Notes: a model not told the origin generated them from the letters alone. Counted from the stretch's first letter, positions 35,749-43,847 are shown. The stretch: DNA of 64,000 bases from Gemmatimonadaceae bacterium (GCA_036496605.1 DASXKV010000048.1:43845-107844); one strand, 5' to 3'. Numbers and translations are program-made.

Positions 35749-36069
35749 TCACACTTCAGCGGGGGAAGGACCAGGACTCCGCGGTCGTGTCGGCAGCGCA
35801 TACGCACCAACCGTCGGTTGGCCGAGAGGCGCCATTTCCGGCACCAAGCGTTGGCCGTCGTTGTTCCGAGGAGCACTGACAGGGGTGACTTGGCCCCTGG
35901 CCCAGAGAATCTTGAGCAGGTTGCCTAACGCGACGACAACCGCCATGACGAGCGCCAGCTCCTTCGAGTCCAAATTCAGCCCGGCGAAATGAAAGCCGAC
36001 CGCACACGAAACGGCCGCTTCGACCAGGGCGACTGAGCTGTTGACGACGGCGACTGGTTCCTGTGTCAT
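35749..36069 (-). CDS. Small membrane protein (holin-like size)
   Basis: A 106-residue protein: MTQEPVAVVNSSVALVEAAV, then two hydrophobic segments (VALVEAAVSCAVGFHFAGL and LALVMAVVVALGNLLKIL) and a proline-rich tail (TRPRSPGPSPAEV). GAGGA precedes the chosen ATG at 36,069. The two short helices with a soluble tail resemble holins or small scaffold proteins, without a family match. It lies 51 bases upstream of the LysM-like gene. Confidence 0.5.
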   Translation of the reverse strand: MTQEPVAVVNSSVALVEAAVSCAVGFHFAGLNLDSKELALVMAVVVALGNLLKILWARGQVTPVSAPRNNDGQRLVPEMAPLGQPTVGAYALPTRPRSPGPSPAEV

Positions 36070-36100
36070 CGTGATGATCCTCATCGTTATTAACGAGAGC

Positions 36101-36129
36101 GCAGAGCGCTCCTGCGCGGAGCGCTCTGC
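36101..36129. terminator. Perfect hairpin between two small genes
   Basis: GCAGAGCGCTC (36,101-36,111), a 7-base loop and GAGCGCTCTGC (36,119-36,129) form an 11-bp stem between the Trp-rich mini-protein gene and the small membrane protein gene. No T-run follows on either strand, so it may attenuate or stabilise the transcript rather than terminate it. Confidence 0.45.
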
Positions 36130-36142
36130 AGCCGAAGTGCGC

Positions 36143-36397
36143 CTAGCCGACGCGCACTGCGAGGCCCGGCATCGGGTCCGAGGCGAGCTTCCCAGCAAGG
36201 CGGCCCACCTCCTCTCGCGCAGTTCTGTCGGAGAGCCGGGTTGCCAACGCGGCGACGGCGACCGCAGCGAAGTGGGCGTCGAGTCGATTGAGAAGACCCT
36301 TATCGATTGGGCCAGGGTCCGGCCCCGGGCCGTGCGGATGATGCAGCAGCCACCAAAGCAGATTCGGCCACCACGGTGGGCAAATGTCAGGTTCCAT
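36143..36397 (-). CDS. Trp/Pro/His-rich mini-protein
   Basis: An 84-residue product with a striking N-terminus, MEPDICPPWWPNLLWWLLHH, followed by a PHGPGPDPGP linker and an ordinary alpha-helical C-terminal half (LNRLDAHFAAVAVAALATRL). GGGAGG lies four bases before the ATG, an excellent ribosome site, so this is translated. Four Trp in ten residues next to a Cys and a His-rich turn is highly unusual. It could be a membrane-surface peptide, a secreted peptide with leader-like helix, or a structural adaptor. It is divergent from the GCKGC peptide gene, 176 bases away. Confidence 0.6.
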   Translation of the reverse strand: MEPDICPPWWPNLLWWLLHHPHGPGPDPGPIDKGLLNRLDAHFAAVAVAALATRLSDRTAREEVGRLAGKLASDPMPGLAVRVG

Positions 36398-36573
36398 ATA
36401 ACCTCCCGCTGACGTTGGCGTTTGACTGTGTCGCTCAATACAGAACACGGCAACGACAGGCGAAACGCGACACGCATCAGACGTGAGATAAGCACTCGTT
36501 AATGCATGTCGTGTTCAGCGCTCGGTTTCCGTGTTCACTCTAGAGCAGCCAAAACCAACATCTGGAGGACATC

Positions 36574-36825
36574 ATGTCACGCGGACCCTTGGCAATCGAC
36601 ACCGTACCGCTTCCCGAACGTCCCATTCGAATCTCGATTCCAGCCAGCGTTGCATTCGACATCGATCGCTTTCACAAAGCCGTTGTGAACATTGGCGAGC
36701 GACTCGGTTGCAAGGGCTGCGTCTCCGGAGCCGACTGCCTGTTCACGTTCCAACGCGACTATGTGATCAATCCGCAGACGCTCGCCGCCCAAGCGGTCCA
36801 GGGTGGCGTGATCATCGACGGTTGA
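36574..36825 (+). CDS. Candidate RiPP precursor peptide with GCKGC...C core
   Basis: An 83-residue peptide preceded by GGAGGA four bases before its ATG. It has a leader-like N-terminal part (PIRISIPASVAFDIDRFH) and then a short Cys-containing region, GERLGCKGCVSGADCLFTF, followed by QRDYVINPQT and a mild hydrophobic tail. The next gene, 14 bases downstream, encodes a DUF692/MNIO enzyme, a family known to modify Cys or neighbouring residues in peptides next to it (methanobactin, TglA, bufferins). Small size, Cys clustering and immediate enzyme adjacency are the evidence. The modification and role (metal binding, signalling, antimicrobial) are unknown. Confidence 0.7.
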   Translation: MSRGPLAIDTVPLPERPIRISIPASVAFDIDRFHKAVVNIGERLGCKGCVSGADCLFTFQRDYVINPQTLAAQAVQGGVIIDG

Positions 36826-36839
36826 CGGAACGAACAGTC

Positions 36840-38318
36840 ATGATCAACGAGCTCCCTGCGTTAGGCGTCGGTCTCACGTATTGTGACGGTCTGCATACGT
36901 TCGTTCTCGAGCACCAGGACCTCATCGATATCGTCGAGGTCGAGCCGCAGACGCTGTGGTTCGCGGACCGCTACGCAGACGACGCATATCACCTGGACGA
37001 AAACACGGCGAGTCAAATCGACGCGTTGCCGATGCCGAAGCTTGTTCACGGCGTGGGGTTTCCCGTGGGGGGCTCGCGGCCACCGCGGCGCGGCCAGCTC
37101 GGTCCACTGAACTGCCTGCTGTCGAGGTGGCACGCGCCCTGGATGAGTGAGCATCTGAGCTTCAATCGCGCGAACCTGAGTGGATGCGAGTTCAACACCG
37201 GCTTTCTCCTGCCGCCTCTTCAAACCGAGGAGGGAATCGAAGCGGCCGTGCGGTCGATTCGATCTTTCGCGTCGGAGGTCGGCGTTCCGCTTGCCGTGGA
37301 GACGGGAGTCAGCTACTTCGCTCCCCTCCCCGGCGAGATGCCGGACGGCGAGTTCGTCGCCGAGGTGACGCGGCGGGCGAACTGTGGGATTCTCCTCGAC
37401 CTACACAATCTCTACGCGAACGAGCACAATGGTCGCCAGCCCATCACGTCATTCCTCGACCAGATTCCACTCGAGCGCGTTTGGGAAGTCCACGTAGCGG
37501 GCGGACAGGAGCATCGCGGCTACTGGCTCGACGCGCATTCGGGCGCGATGTCTAACGATCTCTTCTGCCTGGCGCGGGAGATCATCGGCAGTCTGCCTAA
37601 CGTACGCGCGATCATCTTCGAGCTGTTTTCGTCGTATGTCCACCAGGTCGGCGGCGGGGTGGTGCTCGCGGAGCTGGAGCGCCTGCACGAGATCTGGGAG
37701 GCGCATGGGCGCGAGCAGCCGCGGCGGCTCGCGGCCGCGGCGCGAGACCCGCGCGCTGCACTGGCCATCGGTCTCTCGCCCGAGCCGCGCGAATGGGAGG
37801 ATACACTGGGCGCGCTCGTCGCTGGACAGGACGCGCACGGGCCACTCGCGGACCATCTGCAACAGGATCCCGGTCTCGCGATCACTCGAGAGCTCGTTGG
37901 TGATTTCCGTGCATCCATGCTTGCGAGCACGGTCAAGCTGACGATCCGACTGTTGCTCCTCACCCTTGGTGAAACGAGTCTCTCGGATCTGCTCAATCGA
38001 TTCTGGCGATTGTCGCCGCCCCAGCTCTTTGCGTCCACTGAGGCCGAGGTGTTCGGCCAATTCGTGAGGCGGCAGCAGCTCGAGATTCCTTACCTTGACG
38101 ATGTTTTGTCGTTCGAGCTCGCGACCGTCGCGGCTCTTATCGACAAGAAACCGCAGATCGTTCCATTCGAGCATGATCCGGTCGTCGTCTTGCGAGCGCT
38201 CGGTGAGGGACGCCTACCGGATTCGCCGTCGGAAGGAAGGTTCGAGATCGAGCTATCGGTCGGCGATCTTCCGGAGTCGGCGCGGATCCCGCTCAGCGCG
38301 CATCCAGTACTGCACTAG
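36840..38318 (+). CDS. DUF692 (MNIO) peptide-modifying enzyme fused to a DUF2063-like domain
   Basis: A 492-residue protein. Residues ~1-280 are a DUF692 TIM-barrel: GVGLTYCDG, KLVHGVGFPVGG (His70), WMSEHLSF (Glu104/His105), LAVETGVSYF (Glu154), GILLDLHNLYANEHN (Asp187, Asn190, His197) and VWEVHVAGGQ...WLDAHSGAM (His218, Asp231, His233), the usual iron ligands. Residues ~290-480 resemble the partner proteins of MNIO systems (DUF2063/MbnC-like: EAEVFGQFVRRQQLEIPYLDDVLSFELATV), normally a separate gene. Known: MNIOs are multinuclear iron oxygenases that modify a precursor peptide with help from the partner. Inferred substrate: the 83-residue peptide immediately upstream. Confidence 0.85.
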   Translation: MINELPALGVGLTYCDGLHTFVLEHQDLIDIVEVEPQTLWFADRYADDAYHLDENTASQIDALPMPKLVHGVGFPVGGSRPPRRGQLGPLNCLLSRWHAPWMSEHLSFNRANLSGCEFNTGFLLPPLQTEEGIEAAVRSIRSFASEVGVPLAVETGVSYFAPLPGEMPDGEFVAEVTRRANCGILLDLHNLYANEHNGRQPITSFLDQIPLERVWEVHVAGGQEHRGYWLDAHSGAMSNDLFCLAREIIGSLPNVRAIIFELFSSYVHQVGGGVVLAELERLHEIWEAHGREQPRRLAAAARDPRAALAIGLSPEPREWEDTLGALVAGQDAHGPLADHLQQDPGLAITRELVGDFRASMLASTVKLTIRLLLLTLGETSLSDLLNRFWRLSPPQLFASTEAEVFGQFVRRQQLEIPYLDDVLSFELATVAALIDKKPQIVPFEHDPVVVLRALGEGRLPDSPSEGRFEIELSVGDLPESARIPLSAHPVLH

Positions 38319-38350
38319 TCCAGAGCCACTAATCCGGTCGGAGGTGCTCG

Positions 38351-39217
38351 ATGAGTCTCTGGGGATCGATCAAGCACGCGGTGTCGAAGGCCGCGAGCGT
38401 GGTCGTCGATACAGTCTCGGACAACCTGGAAGCGGCTGCAGGCGCGGTCGCCGCACCGATCCAGGACGTTGGGCACGAGATCGAGCACGTTGCCAAAGGA
38501 GTCATCAAAACGATTCAGGGCGACAGAAAGGGAGCAGCCGAGGAATTCGACAAGGCAAAAGATGCTGCGCGCGAGATCGGGGGCGATATTCTTGGCGCCG
38601 TACCGAAGGTCGCATTGATCGTCGGTGTCAATTACGTCAGCGCGGTTCAGCGAATCATCGGAGTCGAGGGCGAGAGCCGACGACTCACCGACAAGGAGCA
38701 TAAATCGCTCGAGCCGATCTTTCGAGATTCAGTGGACTATGATGCCGTTGAGATTACCGAGGGCAATCTCGGGCTTCTCGGATCGACGAACTCTGTGTTC
38801 ACTCTCTGCCACAAGATCCGAGTTGCTTCTGGGAGCGGCTTCGTGCCACTCGAGCAGCACCGTCACGTGCTGGTTCACGAGATGGTACACGTGTGGCAGT
38901 TCGAGGCCGGCGGGCCGGACTATGTTGCAGAGTCACTCGCCGCGCAGGCGACAGGCGACGACGGATATTGGTTGGACGACAAGGGCACTCCTGTGGCCGC
39001 GCCCAAGGGATACGCGTTCGACGTGGCCGTGGCGGGCGGCGAGCATTGGAGCGACTTCAACCCGGAGCAGCAGGCCACGTTCATCGAGGTAGCATTCCAG
39101 CTCGGTGTCGATTTCGCCAATCCTGACAGCACGCCGATGATCTTTCGCGGCGTCGACTATACGGCCGAGCTCAAGCTCGCCCTAGCCGCGATCCGTGCGC
39201 GTGAAGGTACACCATAG
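38351..39217 (+). CDS. HEXXH zincin-like protein (DUF4157-like)
   Basis: A 288-residue protein without a signal peptide. The first ~100 residues are amphipathic helices (IKHAVSKAASVVVDTVSDNL, VAKGVIKTIQG). The middle has RRLTDKEHKSLEPIFRDSVDYDAVEI, an opening found in DUF4157-type zincins, then RHVLVHEMVHVWQFEAGG (HEMVH, 176-180), a zinc-binding HEXXH. DUF4157 domains are frequent in cargo of extracellular contractile injection systems and in polymorphic toxins. Here the gene lies 32 bases after the MNIO gene, so it could process the modified peptide; both readings are inference. Confidence 0.7.
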   Translation: MSLWGSIKHAVSKAASVVVDTVSDNLEAAAGAVAAPIQDVGHEIEHVAKGVIKTIQGDRKGAAEEFDKAKDAAREIGGDILGAVPKVALIVGVNYVSAVQRIIGVEGESRRLTDKEHKSLEPIFRDSVDYDAVEITEGNLGLLGSTNSVFTLCHKIRVASGSGFVPLEQHRHVLVHEMVHVWQFEAGGPDYVAESLAAQATGDDGYWLDDKGTPVAAPKGYAFDVAVAGGEHWSDFNPEQQATFIEVAFQLGVDFANPDSTPMIFRGVDYTAELKLALAAIRAREGTP

Positions 39218-39310
39218 GCGTTGACATGACTGGGATTCTCGCGGCGTGGCGCCGGCCGTTAGGCGTGTGTCCGATCGCCGCAAAAGTAGACATAGACGAA
39301 CCGTTTTAGG

Positions 39311-39800
39311 ATGGTTCCCGCCGTCGAGTCACCCAGACGCGCGGACGTGCTGTGGATCAGCAGCTCGCCGGCGTCCACCATCACATTCAGTCGCATGATC
39401 TCCCCCGCCCGATTTTACAATCCGGAGCCCAGCGCATGGTCGCGGTGACGCACCGGTCGCGTGGGCCGGCCACGTATTCCTCGCCGCCGACGGAACCCGA
39501 ATCGAGGCGCGAACCAACCGTTCGTGGGCGCTGTGGCCGGCGGCAGCCTTTCTCCTGTTCGCTGCAATCGTAATTGCGTTTGGGGCCCTCGCAGGAGACG
39601 ATGCAGCTCCGTCCCCGGCGAAGACCCTCGCATTGCCGGCACTCATTATGGTCGGAATCGCCTGGTACCGGTCTTCTCATCTATCTGAGCGCGATCAACG
39701 ATGCGCGGCCCTTCTCCGAGACGTACTTCTTGAAAGGCTTCCAAACAGTACCCTGCTCGATGCGTCCGAAGTCGTCTATGCGAGGCAATTCCCCCATTGA
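39311..39800 (+). pseudogene. Frameshifted small membrane protein
   Basis: From an ATG at 39,311 (no proper ribosome site) the frame encodes VESPRRADVLWISSS and SPARFYNPEPSAW and stops near 39,451. A second frame, open from about 39,397 to a TGA at 39,800 but lacking a start codon, continues with VFLAADGTRIEARTNRSW, a membrane helix (AAAFLLFAAIVIAFGAL), a second (LALPALIMVGIAWY) and a soluble tail. Together they look like one ~150-residue membrane protein broken by a single shift near 39,440. No family recognised. Confidence 0.5.
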
Positions 39801-39809
39801 TACACGGCC

Positions 39810-40403
39810 ATGCTTGCCATGATGAGACATTACTTTCTTCGCCGGATTGCTCTTTCTCTCTTCAGACCTGCGTGCATTCTCGGCGTGGTGACGACATCGT
39901 CAGTGAAGCCGGTCGGTGCACAAGTGAATCACCCGCGCGCTCGGAGCGATCAGGACTCGGCGGTTCTGGTCAAGTACCTTCGCGCTCGGAAAGAGAAGCT
40001 TCGGCGAGTGGCCGCCCACAACGATTTGTTGTGGGCGGTGGTTTCCGGTCGTGATCGCGAGCAGCTCGTTCTTCATTACTTGAAGATTGCTTCGGGCAAA
40101 GTGATCCCGCTTCACGCACCGGATTCCATCGGGACGTTCAAACCTAACGAGATTCGTTGGGTATCTCTGGGAGATCTGACTGCTCCGTTTGGCTTGCTCG
40201 TTAGGGAAGAGTACCCATCGGCGGGCGTCATCGGCAGCAGCTTTCTGCGGCTGGATCGGGACTCCTTGGCCACCGTGTTCAAAGACAATGAACAGGCATG
40301 CCGAGCGGCAGAGATCGAGCGTCTTCAACCGAGCGGCAGTCCCGTTTTGATCGTTTATGAGGGGGACTTGTCGGGGGCATTTGCGATTCGAATTGCCACA
40401 TGA
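39810..40403 (+). CDS. Hypothetical secreted protein
   Basis: A 197-residue product with a signal peptide (RRIALSLFRPACILGVVTTS...VGAQ), followed by a mixed alpha/beta region (VLVKYLRARKEKLRRVAAHN, LHYLKIASGKVIPLHAP). No family recognised. Its TGA overlaps the ATG of the next small gene (ATGA at 40,400-40,403), so the two are translationally coupled. Confidence 0.55.
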   Translation: MLAMMRHYFLRRIALSLFRPACILGVVTTSSVKPVGAQVNHPRARSDQDSAVLVKYLRARKEKLRRVAAHNDLLWAVVSGRDREQLVLHYLKIASGKVIPLHAPDSIGTFKPNEIRWVSLGDLTAPFGLLVREEYPSAGVIGSSFLRLDRDSLATVFKDNEQACRAAEIERLQPSGSPVLIVYEGDLSGAFAIRIAT

Positions 40404-40648
40404 GAATCGAGGAACTCTTTCATGCAACGCTCGCGTGGCCCCACGTCCTTGCTTGGCAGGGGAACGCCTGGGCCGACGCCGAGCGCTCCGCGGGGAGTTT
40501 TTATGTGACGGTGGCCCAGAGGTACCAGCATGTGGCGGACTGGATGGATTCAAAGGCGGGCAAAGAAGCATGCCCTGAGAGCTGGGCGTCATCGGCTCAT
40601 ATCAGAGAGTGGTCGGCACGCGCAGACAGCCTTGCCACCAGCACATGA
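40400..40648 (+). CDS. Hypothetical small coupled protein
   Basis: An 82-residue protein starting MRIEELFHATLAWPHVLAWQ, helical and cytoplasmic in character. It has a four-base ATGA overlap with the secreted-protein gene, the best evidence that it is expressed. No domain recognised. Confidence 0.45.
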   Translation: MRIEELFHATLAWPHVLAWQGNAWADAERSAGSFYVTVAQRYQHVADWMDSKAGKEACPESWASSAHIREWSARADSLATST

Positions 40649-40679
40649 TGTCGACGTGCGAGCGTTCAACGATTCATTC

Positions 40680-40982
40680 ATGTACTTCCTAGTGCTCGAG
40701 GTACACCCCAAGCCGGATCACGACGAGTATGGTATCGTCGACGGTGCGTTTGCCTCGTGCTTTGCAGACGCTGCTTCGGCGTCGGATGCCGAAGACTTGG
40801 CCCGTGAGTTCCTCGCCGACGTTGGGTGGGATACAGAGCAGATCGACGAAGCACCGCGGTGGATCGACCGCGCGGAACTGGACGGCAACGCTGAGAGTCT
40901 CGAACGATATGATCAAGCCGGCACCGACAAGATCGTCGTCACGCTGCACAAATGGCCTGTCGGCGCGTCTGATGACGAGTAG
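40680..40982 (+). CDS. Hypothetical small acidic protein
   Basis: A 100-residue acidic product (MYFLVLEVHPKPDHDEYGIV, ASDAEDLAREFLADVGWDTE). The start at 40,680 gives a compact domain; a longer in-frame version from 40,530 overlaps the previous gene. The size and acidity are like immunity or accessory proteins, with no specific match. Confidence 0.5.
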   Translation: MYFLVLEVHPKPDHDEYGIVDGAFASCFADAASASDAEDLAREFLADVGWDTEQIDEAPRWIDRAELDGNAESLERYDQAGTDKIVVTLHKWPVGASDDE

Positions 40983-41017
40983 ACCGGCCTCCCGTACGCT
41001 GCCGAACTGTCGACGGA

Positions 41018-41674
41018 ATGAATAGCGAGCGCACAACGACTGTGCAGACTCGGCATCCCCCGCTGTTGACCATTGTCGCGGCGTGGATACTCCTCGGCAT
41101 CCTGATCGCATTCTTTCAGCGGCCGATCTGGGACGCGATTTGGGTGCTCGCGCTCGGCGTGTGGCCGCTCTACGCGCTAGCTGGCGTGGCACTGCTCGTC
41201 GTCGCCGCACTGCGCGCACGGGCCGGCGCTCGAGACGCGCGGGCGGCGATCGCTCTCATTCTCCTCGCTGGCATCGGTCTCTGGTTCGGCGAGGCGCGCA
41301 TCGCGTGGATTGGCGACGAGTGGGTTTTCAAACTGCACTTCGCGCGCATGCGCGCGGAGTACGAGCGCATCGTCGCCGAGGTGCAGCGGCAACCGGCTGG
41401 TGACACTACGAGTGAGGGAGCGCTGCACGGCGTCCGCTATCAGATCGATCGCGGTCCACCGATGCGAGTCGCGTTTCTGCAGCCCGGCGGTATGCTCGAC
41501 AATTGGGAGGGCGTCGTCTACGATCCGACCGGAGCCGTTGCGTCGGCGACGGGTTGGCAACAGGGCGTCGCCGGACGCTTCAGCGCACCGCCCAACGTTC
41601 GCGTGCTCTTCGGCGGCGACTTGGTGGGGTGCGAGCGGATCGAGAACGCATTCTATCGTTGCTGGTTCACCTAA
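41018..41674 (+). CDS. Hypothetical membrane protein with exported domain
   Basis: The product has 218 residues: three membrane helices (LTIVAAWILLGILIAFF, AIWVLALGVWPLYALAGVAL, AAIALILLAGIGLWF) followed by a ~120-residue soluble part (LHFARMRAEYERIVAEVQRQ, VRYQIDRGPPMRVAFLQPGG) with two Cys near the end (GCERIENAFYRCWFT). No family recognised. It ends just before the repeat flanking the Fic gene. Confidence 0.55.
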   Translation: MNSERTTTVQTRHPPLLTIVAAWILLGILIAFFQRPIWDAIWVLALGVWPLYALAGVALLVVAALRARAGARDARAAIALILLAGIGLWFGEARIAWIGDEWVFKLHFARMRAEYERIVAEVQRQPAGDTTSEGALHGVRYQIDRGPPMRVAFLQPGGMLDNWEGVVYDPTGAVASATGWQQGVAGRFSAPPNVRVLFGGDLVGCERIENAFYRCWFT

Positions 41675-41738
41675 CGCGGATCGAGCGCGGAGTCTCATAG
41701 AGACGCATGATCCCGTAGCGGGGAGTCAGAGAGGCTTA

Positions 41739-41799
41739 TTTACACTTCGTTACCAGCGGACAACCTTATTTAACGATACTGCCAGAACGTTAAATAAGG
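41739..41799. repeat. Direct repeat flanking fic, copy 1, with 12-bp inverted repeat
   Basis: CCTTATTTAACG (41,764-41,775) and CGTTAAATAAGG (41,788-41,799) are perfect inverted arms separated by ATACTGCCAGAA. The preceding ~25 bases (TATTTAC..TTCGTTA) also match copy 2 at 42,979-43,041 on the other side of fic, in the same orientation. It begins four bases past the fic stop. It could terminate transcription, act as an operator, or be a recombination end. Confidence 0.6.
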
Positions 41800-41803
41800 C
41801 AGT

Positions 41804-42970
41804 TCACAGCGGCTCCGTGCCTTCGCTCAAGATCTTCACGTAGCCGTCATAGCTGAACACGCGATTGCGGCGGCGCCCTGTGATTTCGCGAACAATGCCA
41901 ATACTCTCGAGGGCCGTGAGTACTCGCGTGATGGCCGGCATCGATAGTTTGGTGCGCTTGGCGATCTGGGACGTGTTGACAACCGGCCGTTCCTGCATCG
42001 CATGATGAATCCGCATCGCGGAACCGGCGGCCCGGCCAAGTGAGGCGATTCGGTCGCGATCCGCTTCGGCGAGTTTCACGAGACGGCGTACGGTCGCAAC
42101 GGCGCCCGAGGCGCTTTCGCGAACGCCATCGGCAAAGAAGCCTAGCCACTCCTCCCATTCACCGGTCGACCGAACACGGTCGTGCAGCGCATAGTATTCG
42201 TCACGGTGCCGCTTGAGGTAGAGGCTCAGGTACAAAAGCGGTTCGCGCAGCATTCCCTCGGCGCAAAGCAGGAGCGTCACCAGCAGACGGCCGACGCGGC
42301 CATTCCCGTCGAGAAAAGGATGAATGGTCTCGAACTGCACATGGGCGAGAGCAGCCTTGACCAGCGTCGGCGTGCGCTCTGGCTCGTCGTGCAGAAAAGT
42401 CTCGAGCGCGCCCATGCAGTGAGCGACCTCCTGTGGCGGCGCAGGAACGAATACGGCGTCACCGGGACGGGACCCGCCGATCCAATTCTGTGAGCGACGA
42501 AACTCACCTGGCTGCTTGTCGGATCCGCGACCACGCGACAACAACTTGGCGTGGATCTCTCGCATCAAGCGGCTCGACAACGGGAAGTCGCCGCGTATCC
42601 GTCGCAGCCCGTGCTGCATTGCCGAGACGTAATTGGAAACTTCCGTGACATCATCAATCGGGACGCCGGGAATCCCATCGGCCTCGAAGAGCAGCAGATC
42701 AGAAAGAGACGATTGCGTACCCTCGATTTGCGACGAGAGCACCGCCTCCTTTCGCACGTACATATAGAGAAAGAGCTGCGTATCCGGCAGCAACGTCGTT
42801 ACGCTATCCAGTCGGCCCAGGTCAAGCAGCGCCGCATCGAGGCGATCCCGCAACTGCGGGTCGATTGTGAGAGGTGGCTTGGGAGGAAGCGGCTTCGGCA
42901 CAAATGCGCGAACGCGCTCCCCGCCGACTGTCGAGGTCGTGACGTAGTGCCCTGTCGAGCCGCGCTTCAC
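41804..42970 (-). CDS. fic: Fic family AMP-transferase with winged-helix C-terminus
   Basis: A 388-residue Fic protein. The catalytic loop HPFLDGNGRVGR (217-228) is intact, with the His base and both anion-hole residues. An inhibitory helix motif SSQIEG (79-84, S/T-x-x-x-E-G) in the N-terminal region marks the class that keeps itself inactive in cis. The C-terminal ~80 residues are a winged helix (NTSQIAKRTKLSMPAITRVL), implying DNA binding and autoregulation. Fic enzymes transfer AMP to protein hydroxyls. The gene is flanked by two ~62-bp direct repeats with TTATTTAACG boxes, and a third repeat with a fic tail remnant lies at 50.6 kb. No antitoxin gene is adjacent, consistent with built-in inhibition. 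Confidence 0.92.
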   Translation of the reverse strand: MKRGSTGHYVTTSTVGGERVRAFVPKPLPPKPPLTIDPQLRDRLDAALLDLGRLDSVTTLLPDTQLFLYMYVRKEAVLSSQIEGTQSSLSDLLLFEADGIPGVPIDDVTEVSNYVSAMQHGLRRIRGDFPLSSRLMREIHAKLLSRGRGSDKQPGEFRRSQNWIGGSRPGDAVFVPAPPQEVAHCMGALETFLHDEPERTPTLVKAALAHVQFETIHPFLDGNGRVGRLLVTLLLCAEGMLREPLLYLSLYLKRHRDEYYALHDRVRSTGEWEEWLGFFADGVRESASGAVATVRRLVKLAEADRDRIASLGRAAGSAMRIHHAMQERPVVNTSQIAKRTKLSMPAITRVLTALESIGIVREITGRRRNRVFSYDGYVKILSEGTEPL

Positions 42971-42978
42971 TCTACTCC

Positions 42979-43041
42979 TAATTTACCGTTCGTTAGTAAT
43001 GCCCAACGTTATTTAACGATAATGCCTGAACGTTAAATTAC
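42979..43041. repeat. Direct repeat flanking fic, copy 2 (promoter side)
   Basis: GTTATTTAACG (43,008-43,018), the 12-base spacer ATAATGCCTGAA and CGTTAAATTAC (43,031-43,041), preceded by CTAATTTACCGTTCGTTAG, match copy 1. Lying just upstream of the fic start, these boxes are natural binding sites for the Fic winged helix. Confidence 0.6.
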
Positions 43042-43167
43042 GCGAGCAAGAAAGGATTTCCTATAGGCGGGAACGCCGAAATTCCATTTGTCGTTAGGCC
43101 CGCGCAGGACGAGCGCGTCGAGGAAGGGCGAGTGGAGTGGAGAGGTCGTGTTGACAGTGTCCTCCGC

Positions 43168-43842
43168 TCAAGGTGACATGCGGACCGAGTACTCGACACC
43201 GTAACGCATGAAGAGCGTCTCGGATTGAAAGCCGTTCGACGCGTCGCGGAGGAACTGGCGGTAGGGCCGGAGCAGCCGCAGATGGGTGAAAATGTTGTCG
43301 GCGATCACGACGGCGCCGGGGCGGAGGTGCGGCAAGAGCAATTTGACGAGTGGTAAATAAAGCGGCGGAAAGCCGTCGAGGAACAGCAGATCGATTTTGG
43401 CGTCGATCGTGACGAAGGTCTCGAGAGCGTTCCCCTCTCGGATCTCGACGAGATCGGCGAGCCCCGCGGCAGCGATGTTATCGCGAGCGGCGGCGAGCTT
43501 GCCATGATTCATCTCCGAGCCGATCACCCGGCCGCCGCCGTTGTCGCGCACCGCCGTCGCCAGGTAGATCGTCGAGATGGCAACGGACGTCCCGAACTCG
43601 ACAATCCATCGGGCGCGAATCGAGCGAGCTACCATATATAGGAAACGGCCCTGTCGCGGCGAGACCGAGGCGTAGTGGGCGCTCAGCCGCTCGACCTCTT
43701 CGTCGAGCGAAGGCTCACGGCCGAGCACCCGATCGACGATAGAGCGCGCGACATGACTCACGACACGGGAGCGCTGCGCCGCACGCTCGGCGAACAGGCG
43801 GTCGAGTACGCGCCGTACCTCCGGACGCTCGAGCGCGGTCAC
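43168..43842 (-). CDS. SAM-dependent O-methyltransferase
   Basis: A 224-residue methyltransferase of the O-methyltransferase/Methyltransf_24 type: an N-terminal helical part (ERLSAHYASVSPRQGRFL), motif I WIVEFGTSVAISTIYLATAV, VIGSEMNHGKLAAARDNI and the catalytic DLLFLDGFPPLYLPLVKLLL-type strand and metal-site region GAVVIADNIF. Substrate unknown. It is the last gene of a tight four-gene run (46,680 to 43,168) and starts five bases after the previous stop. Confidence 0.85.
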   Translation of the reverse strand: MTALERPEVRRVLDRLFAERAAQRSRVVSHVARSIVDRVLGREPSLDEEVERLSAHYASVSPRQGRFLYMVARSIRARWIVEFGTSVAISTIYLATAVRDNGGGRVIGSEMNHGKLAAARDNIAAAGLADLVEIREGNALETFVTIDAKIDLLFLDGFPPLYLPLVKLLLPHLRPGAVVIADNIFTHLRLLRPYRQFLRDASNGFQSETLFMRYGVEYSVRMSP

Positions 43843-43847
43843 ACGCC

